Shown: positions 34,394 through 43,980 of the stretch, one piece after another
Position numbering within the stretch: the first letter of the stretch is position 1
Layout of the letters: each line of letters opens with the position of its first letter
Origin: Owenia fusiformis
Taxonomy: Eukaryota; Annelida; Polychaeta; Sabellida; Oweniidae
NCBI GenBank assembly: GCA_903813345.2
Contig: CAIIXF020000010.1
Coordinates: forward strand, 27,118,425 to 27,182,424
DNA: 64,000 bases
Direction of reading: 5' to 3'
Program-made: the position numbers and the translations under genes
Notes under the pieces: model-generated
Databases searched by the model: none
The model's input: the letters and a program-made list of their open reading frames with translations, nothing else
What the model was told of the DNA's origin: nothing

Positions 34394-35608
34394 TCAAACG
34401 TTGGTCTGTCTCGTGGTATTGTTAGTTCTAATCTCACTATATAATGCCTTATTATTTTTTCTACTAGCGAAAAGCCCAGTCTTCAGTTTTTGAAGACCGA
34501 AAACACGTGAAAACGTCTGTCTGAAATCTTTATGAGTTATTGCATACAGAAAAAAATTTGTAGCAAAATTCAAGACGCCCAACAGATCAATGAACGCTCT
34601 TGCAATCTGGAATGAATGGCAATAAAACATGTCCCTGTTCTCGACCAACCACGTCAACATTCCCCAAACAGCTGCAGGGAATTGACAAATTAAAAAGCTC
34701 AAGTTGACAGCAAGAAGAGTTACTGTTATTTTGTCTTTCCGTTTTGAGCGCAAAGTATTCTTCACTAAAGCAGCAACAGACCGTCTCCTATCCGTTGCAG
34801 CCATTCTACGTCGCAATGTTGTGATAAGTAGTATGCTGAGCAATAAGCAAGCAAACCATGGTATCAAAATGTTAAAGATGACTCGGACAGGATAGTAGAT
34901 CATGTTAAATACACGATTGTGAAATAATTTGCTGTAGCCCATGTAGTTAAATGTGAAATTTCCAATGCTTCCTTCCATCATTGATTTCTGGAAAAAGTCG
35001 GGTGAGTTCAAAAGTAATCCCCAAATGTATATTGCTATGATGATTTTCTTAGCCGAATTATTTGAGCAGCAATTATGAGCTTTCACTGGAAATCTTACAG
35101 CTATATACCGGAACACCGATACTCCCAAAGCATGGGTATTGGACACGGTTGCAAAGAAATTAGCTGGAATTACGGCCACTGCCCAAAATACTCGCCATGG
35201 CCACAAGGGGACAGTGGTGAGCCATTCTGTTGAGTTACTTTCTATCAAAATCCACTTTTGGCTGCTGTAAAAGTACGTGTAATAAATACCAAGTATAAAC
35301 AAAACTCCTATATCCGCTATGTCCAATCCAAGGAGAAACATATTAATTGGATTCACCATATTTGGCCGAGTCAGGATTATTAAATTTAGAAAACTTCCGA
35401 TGAGTCCAACAAAACAAATGATCGGAATAATAACTCCTCTTACGTAAAATTCAACTTGAAGACGAGTTTCCCAAAATGATTGATCACACACATTGTCCAT
35501 AAATAATGAGCTTGTGTTTGATACATTCGGTGCTATTGTCAATAAGTCTGAAGAATTCCATGGTGGCCACGTCTTCGTATGAGACGAGTTGACTGGAGGT
35601 GCGTCCAT
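34394..35608 (-). CDS. Class A (rhodopsin-type) orphan GPCR, peptide-receptor-like, intronless
   Basis: A 404-codon uninterrupted ORF with a clear ATG and a plasma-membrane receptor layout. The 50-residue extracellular N-terminus has several N-glycosylation sites (NSS, NSS, NVS, NTS). Helices lie at about 59-79, 89-110, 137-169, 188-205, 240-264, 293-320 and 336-357, with a basic third loop (RRRMAATDRRR, RSKRKDK) and an 8th-helix segment (KDFRQTFSRVFG). Class A landmarks: LDIAD in TM2, CQFP in TM6 at 308-311, and NFFLY in TM7 at 351-355 in place of NPxxY. Oddities: the DRY motif is VFRY (166-168), position 3.25 is Trp rather than Cys, and the second extracellular loop has no Cys, so the standard disulfide is absent. 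The overall look is of invertebrate FMRFamide/myosuppressin-like or orphan peptide receptors; the ligand is unknown. The family is sure, the subfamily is not. Confidence 0.88.
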   Translation of the reverse strand: MDAPPVNSSHTKTWPPWNSSDLLTIAPNVSNTSSLFMDNVCDQSFWETRLQVEFYVRGVIIPIICFVGLIGSFLNLIILTRPNMVNPINMFLLGLDIADIGVLFILGIYYTYFYSSQKWILIESNSTEWLTTVPLWPWRVFWAVAVIPANFFATVSNTHALGVSVFRYIAVRFPVKAHNCCSNNSAKKIIIAIYIWGLLLNSPDFFQKSMMEGSIGNFTFNYMGYSKLFHNRVFNMIYYPVRVIFNILIPWFACLLLSILLITTLRRRMAATDRRRSVAALVKNTLRSKRKDKITVTLLAVNLSFLICQFPAAVWGMLTWLVENRDMFYCHSFQIARAFIDLLGVLNFATNFFLYAITHKDFRQTFSRVFGLQKLKTGLFASRKNNKALYSEIRTNNTTRQTNV

Positions 35609-36245
35609 TACGATTTAATTCAATACTTCATATAGACACATAATGCATAAATGTCGAATGATAATATATTGCATGTTATTCACGTGATAGGTGTGATTAT
35701 CCAAGCTTTTATTTAAAACATTAACTTTATTGATTGAATTGAAGTAGTTTGCCGGTAGCCCCCGTCCTTATGAAGTCCATCAGTATTCGCAGTTATATCT
35801 GGTTCAATCAAGATTCTATGCAGCTAGTTGGATTGGCTGCTGATCAACATACATGCGACTTCCGGTTAGTAAACTTATAGAGTCGGACGTATGTAACATT
35901 CCAATTAGGTCCGTCATCAGGTTGTTTCAATTTGGTCAGACGATTCATTATGCTTCTAATATAGTGTGCGGGGCTTCCTTCTCGTTGTAGTAGATTACTT
36001 TCCCTTTTCAGTGCGTAAATGTTGACCTTAATTGAGACTAGGCTATGTCTGTGATCTTCAAAGCTCGACAGTATGTTGTTTCATAACACATTACAGACGG
36101 TCTGTAAAAATAAATAGTAAAAACATAATTAATAGATACATAATCAATACGGTATCATTATAGTGTATCGATTAAGCCTGAGCACCTCCGCCCAAGTGTA
36201 GCGTCATAACTACTTCAAGTTATTCGTTATAACAAGCCATTAACA
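35609..36245. other. Region upstream of the GPCR
   Basis: Probably holds the promoter or 5' UTR exons of the receptor, but I see no clear TATA box or splice acceptor near the ATG. Confidence 0.3.
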
Positions 36246-36607
36246 TTATGTCACCACCTAGTTGCTCACAATATTATGAGTTCCATCTGAGATCTTGTAG
36301 ATAATTTTGAAAAGAAAAATTAGTCAATTTGAGGCAAGTTGAAAAATACCTTTGTGACCTTATTTACTTTGAAAAGATAACTGAAAAGTCAAGTCAAGTA
36401 AGATGTGAACTTCTGAGAACTTGTAGATGATTTAAAAAAACGATCAATTTGAAGCAAGTTGAAAAAATACCCTTTTTGACTTTTTGACCTTGAAAAGGTC
36501 ATTGAAGGTCAAGTCTCGAACCAGATTAATTTCTGAGAACTTGTAGATTATTTGAAAGAATTTGAAGTCAGTTTAAACAGTATACCTATTTGTTAATTTA
36601 TTGGAAG

Positions 36608-37471
36608 TAGGGGGGAGGCGTTCGAGGGGAACAAAAGCATGCAGTTTTTTATGATTCTGAGCATTTTCCGTTTGATTTTGGGCAAAAGGAGCACGTAGGT
36701 TATTGCAAACAATTTTAAACGATTCTACCTTGAATTATGAATATTTTCTGATCATGAACATGGGTGTATCTTTTAGATCCATTCATTATCTTCAAGAAAA
36801 GTATATATAATGATAATTTAGTTAATCAGACTTAAGTGATATTGAAGGGGCAATGGACCAATCAACATACTTTTTCAAAAATGTTGACTTAATTTTCACC
36901 AAAAATGCAACCTTTTATTATATTGTTGAATGCATAATCAGAATGTGCTTTGAGACATGTTCGATTTCCTAAAAGGAAAAGTTGATTACTCCAGGGACTT
37001 TAAAGATACTGAATTTGGATGACCAAAATGAACTGAAACCAATGGATAGCATAAGATTTTTCAATGGAGAAATAACATGGGGAACACTTATCTTAAAGCA
37101 ATTAAGTTTTTCTTTCAAGAACTAGTTGATACATCAAAATAAAGAATAGTAATGCATTAAACATTGTAAAAAATTATTGCATTTTTGGGGAAAATGGGGT
37201 CAACATCTTTGAAAAAGTGTGTTGATGGGTTGATTGCTAGTTAAATATCTCCGAGTTTGTGTGACTTTATTATTACTGTATATAATTTTCTTTGAGATAA
37301 TGAATTGATCTAAAAGATAAACCTGTCTTCGTTGTCAGAAAATAGTCTTAATCCAAGATATAACCTTCTGAAATTGTTTGCGATAACCCACGTGCTCCTT
37401 TGTCAAAGTGAGCCCCCCCCTGGAATTCTTCTGAAAAGTGAACCTCTTTGGCAAAAGTTGGCTACGGGGCT
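36608..37471. mobile_element. GTAGCC-type MITE nested in the TTATGTCACC element, itself split
   Basis: The two parts, 36608-36684 and 37402-37471, match the intact copy at 33996-34190 (AGCATGCAGTTTTT, then GTCAAAGTGAGCCCCCC and GTTGGCTACGGGGCT). GGAAG flanks both sides (36603-36607, 37472-37476), and the relative at 53631 has the empty site (TTATTGGAAGTTGTA). The left TIR is degraded. Confidence 0.75.
36685..37401. mobile_element. AAAGGAGCACG element, copy 1 (717 bp)
   Basis: TIRs of about 30 bp: AAAGGAGCACGTAGGTTATT (then GCAAACAATTT) and its inverse at the right end. It sits inside the GTAGCC-type MITE. Copy 2 at 41652-42377 is about 95% alike by eye. No open frame of note. Confidence 0.85.
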
Positions 37472-38113
37472 GGAAGTTGTAAATATTTAATAGAGACGCC
37501 GACCGCCGACCGCCAACCGCCAACCACCAACCATCAACCGCCACCCGCAAACCGCCGTCACAAAAAACGGAGATCATATGTCACAACCTTTGGTGGTGAC
37601 ATAATAAGGTTCCTTGTACTACCTGAATTAGTAGGTAATACAATAAATGTTTAATTTACAACTACAGGGTATCCCAAAAGTATGGGACCCCCTAGGGAGA
37701 CATATACCAATGGTATATTGTCATATTTCATTTTGAAGCTTTTTCAAATTAAAGTTACATTGATTTGTCAAGTATCATAGTGGTTCAACTCATAAATGGA
37801 AATAAAAGTTAGAGGCATTTCAAAATTTAACGATAGTTTAAAAGTGATATTCGATGGTTTGATATCTTGATCCACATATCAAATATATCTTCAAGTGATA
37901 TTCAATCTATATCCTTGCAAACATGGGATAAACTCTTTTATCCCATACTTGGACGTGTTACAGGTACATAAAGCCGGTTTGTAAAAACTTATATTTTCAT
38001 CAGCGGGCAGATATAGCTTTACGTCCCGCTCCGAGCGGGCAGATATAGTATATCTGCCCGCTACGTCATAATCGCCGCTCGCATATTTGTTCATAATTTG
38101 TAACGTTCGCGTA

Positions 38114-38347
38114 ATGACTGTAAACGACAATGGAGAAAACACAGACAATCTGGATCTGTTTGATGGTATAAAAAAGGGAAGGAGCATCCACTTAATCAAT
38201 CAAAAATCCGAGAAAATAAATGTGGGAATATTTGAGAGAACAGGAAAGTCCGCCCACGGCCAAGAAAACAAAACTGGACGTGAATATTCTAAAATATTTC
38301 CACGATTGAACAATGTGAACCAGATGACTAAGATTGGTATGGGATAA
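38114..38347 (+). CDS. Unrecognised 77-codon ORF between palindromic repeats
   Basis: ATG-started frame, hydrophilic and Lys/Asn-rich (NDNGENTDNLDLFDGIKKGR, then GIFERTGKSAHGQENKTGRE). It lies between the GCGGGCAGATATA palindrome and a TCAGGATATTGGG inverted repeat, so it may be the N-terminal scrap of a transposon gene rather than a host gene. No family recognised. Confidence 0.2.
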   Translation: MTVNDNGENTDNLDLFDGIKKGRSIHLINQKSEKINVGIFERTGKSAHGQENKTGREYSKIFPRLNNVNQMTKIGMG

Positions 38348-39825
38348 ACATATTATCCTATAGTCGGTTCAGGATATTGGGATTATCCCTTGGCCAATAT
38401 AACATATTTTCCCTCGGGACCTGCGGCCCTCGGGCAAATATATTATATTGGCCTCGGGATAATCCCAATATCCTGAACCTCATATAGGATAATCTCTATA
38501 TACTGTTTTGTATTGTATGTTTTTGTTTACCATCTGTGAATGTGAACGGTCGTTTTCCACTTGTAAAAGTATGTGACCAATGATCAAAGTGGTTCTCCCC
38601 ATTTACGAGTTGAGGCATTATATTGAACTTGGGTATACCTGAAAATACAGCGGAGTTATTAGGTACTTTTATATTGCGAGAACATCGATATGAGTAGATG
38701 TTTCAATGCAACTGATTTAGCGCGACTGATTTAAGAAAAAAACAAGGTAGATATTTTATAAGAATAAAGCATAATACATTAAATCAATAATTAATAAAGT
38801 GTTATACTTAAAACAGTACAAGTAAAACGTTCGATTTTGCGCATATTCAATAGGCTTACATTTTTCTGAAATTGTTTGACTTGAAAATATTGCTTGTATA
38901 AAACGCGAAGGGACAATAAAAATATATCAAAACGAAGGACACTACCATTTTGAATTTACTTTTACTTAATTTTGGTCAATTAAATCCGAGGCAACTGTTC
39001 AGAACAAAAGGAAACCAAACATTTCACGGGTGGGATGAGGCATAATAGATTACATAGAGACACACAGTGAATGTTATCCATTTAAGAGTTTGTAGCTTGT
39101 GATTAAACGTGACGTTTATCAAATGGTTTCGTGATCTTCTCAAATTAATTTTAAACGATATCATTTGTTTCGGTTGGTAAACTGAGATTGGATTTAGCAA
39201 ACAAATGTTATATTGTATGATATCAAGTCGACATATGAGTATATACATTGCGGTTTTTCGGGAAATCCAGTTTTGAATCTATAGCTATATCTGCCTTGTT
39301 CATTCTCTATCACACAGTCAGCTCGAACCAATAACCCGATAACCTCGTGTAATTATAGGTGAAGCCCGTATCCGTCTATTGGTAAAAATTACATTTGCAT
39401 TCATCCTTTAGTCGAACAATCCTAAATGTCTTGCACCCTAGCTGATTTTGATCTTTCTCCGGTGCTCATATAGTCGAATTTAAAAGATATAACACAATAG
39501 GCCTACAAGTATTATCTTGAACAATTATTGATCTAGTCATTTGTTAAATAGTTATATTCTTCATATGTAATTCCAGGAAACGTTACTTGGTCTGAAGTTT
39601 TTTATCGGATATTTCAGTTAGTAATTATTATATAATTAACGATTTATATTTATTGTTGTTGCATATTGTTCCATTACACATATTTATAATCACATGACGC
39701 TGCTTTTGGCGAAGGAAAGATTTAAGGTGCCTTTAAAAAATATATCGTACATGTACATGTATATCCAGATGTACGCATTGATATTTAAATGTCATGTTCT
39801 CTTATATTGCCATGGTTGCACAATT

Positions 39826-40146
39826 CTATTTATTCCAACAGTTCAAGTGATCCAGTTGAATTGATTCTTCGTATACAATGTATACGAGTTGCAAAATCAT
39901 CGATCTTGTTATGCCCGATAGGTCTGTGTCGGAAATAAAGACGCACTGAAAGCTATTATACTCAATGATACTTGCTTCTGTGAATTTTTTTAATTCTCCA
40001 AAAAGCTCGTTCCATTTTATGAATTGTAAGGAAACAAGAGCTGAAATTGACATTGGGGGCTTCTGTGCATTTAGACACTGAATATCTTTGTTGAAGTCGT
40101 TGAGTTGATTGTTGAAGTCGTTGAGTTGATTGTTGAAGTTGATCAT
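39826..40146 (-). CDS. Unrecognised 106-codon ORF with a 21-bp repeat start
   Basis: ATG-started minus-strand frame. It begins with an Asn/Gln repeat from a 21-bp unit (NQLNDFN twice) and continues as a less repetitive sequence (LVSLQFIKWNELFGELKKF, then ECVF-like FQCVFISDTDLSG). The overlapping frame at 40219-39962 turns the same repeat into QQSTQRLQQSTQRLQQ, a coiled-coil-like run. Possibly a fragment or frameshifted copy of a larger gene. I could not assign a family. Confidence 0.25.
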   Translation of the reverse strand: MINFNNQLNDFNNQLNDFNKDIQCLNAQKPPMSISALVSLQFIKWNELFGELKKFTEASIIEYNSFQCVFISDTDLSGITRSMILQLVYIVYEESIQLDHLNCWNK

Positions 40147-40960
40147 TCAGTTCCTTTACAGCGTTTATATTAGAGAATGTGTGGGATAAGAATGAATAAT
40201 GTACCTCTCTTCCCCTCATTGTAAAACATCCAATCCAAGACCTTCCAAAATGTTATCGTTATTGCTGTGTCAACAGGGTGGGTCAAAGGAGGGGATGCAT
40301 TATACTCTTTCATTCAAGCCTATATAGAGATCATTTGAATGAGAGACCGAGTTAACACCTTTGTCAAACTCGAACCCTTGAACCAAAAGCATTGTCTTAA
40401 AGGGTTACGAGAAGCTTCCCGTATAAAAACAATGTGACAACCCAATGCGAGTCTTCTGGATCAGTCTATTTTAAGAAAACAAGGGCGTTATATAAATCCA
40501 GTTTATTGAAATCATCTTGAAGATAAAATAATCCATTGAAAAGTTTCTTTAAGAATCTGTAATCATTGAGAGAGAGAGTGAATTATCCAAAAGATTCATG
40601 TACCAGCTTATTATATAGATGGAATAAGATGCACTAGACTTTTATTTGGAGGAACTGGCTAAAGTTACTTTATTTTTAATTCATCAAGTTATACTTATTG
40701 GATTATAGTAACTATTTGATCTTGTTGAAATGAAGATTGTGATTTAATATCGCAGCTGTGTTACGCTTTTAATGATTTTTATTGTTGTGTCAATCGGGGT
40801 CTATAGGGACCTGACTTTTCTAGAAAATCATTGGAAAATGAATACAAAATATAACTGCGAAAATCAAATTTTCGAATAAAGAACCCTTAAAATCAGAACA
40901 ATAGGACAGTACAATCGCAAAATTAGCATTTTAAACGGGTTTGGGACTTTTTAGTAAGTA

Positions 40961-41308
40961 CAGGGTGTTCAAAAACGCAACCCAAAGAAATCGCTATATC
41001 TTAGAAAATACTCATCCAATTGTGTTCATTTTATCAGAAAAGAAAGAAGAGACTGTGTATGTATTGCTCCTGTTGTTAGTGAGTTGTAAAACATGATTTC
41101 TTGGACACCTGCTCAAAAGACATTTGTATTAGAAAAATACTTGTCCTAGTACAACTGTCTTTTGAGCAGGTGTCCAAGGCATCATGTTTTACAAATAACC
41201 ATCTACAGGAGATATACATACACAGTTTCTTCTTTCCTTCCTGAAAAATGAACATAATTGAATTGAAAGATATAGCGATTTCTTTGGGTTGCGTTTTTTA
41301 ACACCCTG
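40961..41308. mobile_element. CAGGGTG-type foldback MITE, TA-flanked (348 bp)
   Basis: Left end CAGGGTGTTCAAAAACGCAA, right end its inverse (TTGCGTTTTTTAACACCCTG), TA on both sides. The arms extend nearly to the centre; GGACACCTGCTCAAAAGACA at 41102 faces TGTCTTTTGAGCAGGTGTCC at about 41157. Almost a full hairpin. Confidence 0.85.
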
Positions 41309-41651
41309 TAGATAGGTGGATACTGAATATGCGGTAAAACTCAATATGAAACACCAGTCCAGATGATCTTGATTGTGCTCCTGTTGTTTAAGGCCTCTTT
41401 AATGATTTAATATGCAAATCTCCTAGAATATCCTTGAAACAAAACTTCGACGAGATTTCAAAGCTGTCGTATACCGCCTCTTAAAGCTTCCAAGAGAGCA
41501 AGAGCATTCTTAATTGTTAACAAACGTGTTGCTTTGCGATATTGATTTTTACTTAAAACCATCTCCTGATCGTAAAAGTTATCAGCCAAAAATAATTAAA
41601 GAATGATAAGACTAATGACGAATAAAATATAAATCCTCACCAGATCAATCT

Positions 41652-42377
41652 AAAGGAGCACGTAGGTTATCGCAAACAATTTCAAACGATTCTAACTTGA
41701 ATTATGAATATTTTCTGATCATGAACATGGGTGTATCTTTTAGATCCATTCATTATCTTCAAGAAAAGTATATATAATGATAATTTAGTTAATCAGACCT
41801 AAGTGATATTGAAGGGGCAATGGACCAATCAACATACTTTTTCAAAAATGTTGACCTAGTTTTCACCAAAAATGCAACCCATAATTATATTGTTGAATGC
41901 ATAATTAGAATGTGCTTTGAGACATGTTTGATTTCCTAAAAGGAAAATTTGATTGCTCCAGGGACTTTAAAGATATTCAATTTGGATGACCAAAATGAAC
42001 TGAAACCAATGGATAGCATGAGATTTTTCAATGGAGAAATAACATGGGGAACACTTATCTTAATGCAATTAAGTTTTTCTTTCAAGAACTATTTGATACA
42101 TCAAAATAAAGAATAGTAATGCATTAAACATTGTAAAAAATGATTGCATTTTTGGTGAAAATGGGGTCAACATCTTCAAAGTGGGGTCAAAAAGTGTGTT
42201 GATAGGTTAATTGCTAGTTAAATATCTCCAAGTTTGTTTGAATTTATTATTACTGTGCATAATTTTCTTAGAGATAATAAATTGATCTAAAAGATAAACT
42301 TGTCTTCATTATCAGAAAATAGTCATAATCCAAGATATAACGTTCTGAAATTGTTTGCGATAACCCACGTGCTCTTT
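41652..42377. mobile_element. AAAGGAGCACG element, copy 2 (726 bp)
   Basis: Same TIRs and body as 36685-37401, with scattered substitutions and a short insertion (GTGGGGTCAAAAAGTG area). It shows the boundaries of the nested copy independently. Confidence 0.85.
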
Positions 42378-43275
42378 TATAGTGCTGTCATAGTGGCATG
42401 ATTAAAAAGGTGATTTGTCACAATTACATAAAAATATCATTCATTTGTCAGGAACGCACAGAACTGGGGTCGATTGGATAATCATCCTATTTAACCTCTG
42501 ATTCACCAATGTTATGTTATTTTACAAGCCAAAATAGAAGAAGAAGTCTTGATTTCTTTGAGAGGGTATTTCAACATGCCTCGCATTCCTACCTTAATGA
42601 GGTTTCCGCCAGGTAAATGACATCCATTTGCTCAAAATCAATCAATACATTCAAACCGTTTTCGTCTAATATCTGTAAATGTTTTATGAAGAGGGTAAAT
42701 TTATGAATTAATAAAATATACCGGAAACCCAAAGAAACCTCATGCTAGCCTGATTGTGTGTGAATGCTGTAATTAATGAATTCATTTGGGATTGAAAAAT
42801 GGTTAACCTATTTACCTGTTACATAAACGGTTAACAGTGACATATTAGTACACTAACGGATATGGTATATCAGGGGACCCAAAAACAGAACCCTATTTAT
42901 GTACACAAACTGCAATCTATGGATGATAATATGATATCAAGTTTGTTAAACAAAATTGATTATTTGTGATATCATGGATGATCTTAGAATGTGTTCAATT
43001 TTCGGAAAATCAACATTGAGACAAAATCATATCTTGAGAATTCAGAAGGAAATTCCAAAGAAGACGTGAAATCAAAGTCACATCAAATATTATATTTTAA
43101 TTGAGGAATGAACAGACAATGGTAAAACCCCTAGTGTGTATGTATATCTTTATTGCCCTTTATGAAAAGGAGATACATGTATACAGTGTACAATGAAAAT
43201 AATGCTGATATAACATTAATGTTAAATGAACATAGAATAAAAATATATACAATGTATAAAACACACTTTATACGT

Positions 43276-43860
43276 TAGATGAGTGCTAACCATCTTCCCC
43301 AAGGTCGATGTAAGCATCTCATCTAATGAACCACAGACGATATAAGATGCTACCGCTACCTCATCGTCCAATTACAACCCTCAATGAGATCATTTGTGCA
43401 GAGATCATAATTGAAAAAGTAAAAAAAAAGGTTAGGTTAAGAAAGGTTAAGTATGTACATACAATTTTATACATTATATAATACACTTATCTCATTAGTT
43501 GAGTGCAAACCATCTTCCCCAAGGTCGATGTAAGCATCTCATCCAATGAACAACAGACGATATAAGATGCTACCGCTACCTCATCGTCCAATTACAACCC
43601 TTAATGAGATCATTTTGTGCAGAGATCATAATTGAAAAAGTAAAAAAGGTTAAGTATTTACATACGTTTTATACATTATATAATACACTTATCTCATTAG
43701 TTGAGTGCAAACCATCTTCCCCAAGGTCGATGTAAGCATCTCATCCAATGAACCACAGACGATATAAGATGCTACCGCTACCTCATCGTCCAATTACAAC
43801 CATTTGAGAGATCATTTGTTCAGAGATCACAATTGACAGTTGATATAGATTAAGTATGTA
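43276..43860 (-). repeat. Three tandem units of about 200-220 bp in the LINE 3' region
   Basis: The word CATCTTCCCCAAGGTCGATG occurs at 43291, 43511 and 43713, each followed by TAAGCATCTCATC and GATGCTACCGCTACCTCATC. The units are about 95% alike by eye. They sit between the ORF2 stop and the LINE tail. Confidence 0.9.
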
Positions 43861-43980
43861 CATATGGATTATACCTTATGTATATAAAATATATAGATAG
43901 ATATAAAATACTTGACGCATTAATCAACAGATTTTAACCCATGGTTTGCATTAAAACGCATCCGAAATCATATAAGTCAG

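Larger units (their letters stand above)
36246..37604. mobile_element. TTATGTCACC-family TIR element, interrupted by nested insertions
   Basis: Ends TTATGTCACCACC and GGTGGTGACATAA are perfect 13-bp inverted repeats. The body carries repeated GAACTTGTAGATGATTT words and, near the right end, a GACCGCC/AACCGCC minisatellite (37498-37556). A relative at 52828-53742 has the same ends and body but lacks the 0.87-kb inserted block at 36608-37471. No transposase frame. Confidence 0.75.
37605..40960. other. Mixed repeats, no firm gene
   Basis: At 37664 a TA-flanked CAGGGTATCCCAAAAG end begins without a clear partner. At 37975-38085 there is a palindromic GCGGGCAGATATA patch. At 38355-38500 an inverted repeat carries TCAGGATATTGGGATTATCC. 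The rest is AT-rich with nothing supported except the weak ORFs listed separately. Confidence 0.4.

Noticed and set aside
43276-43860. CRISPR-like array
   Set aside because: Only three long near-identical units with no short repeat/spacer structure; part of a LINE in eukaryotic DNA.
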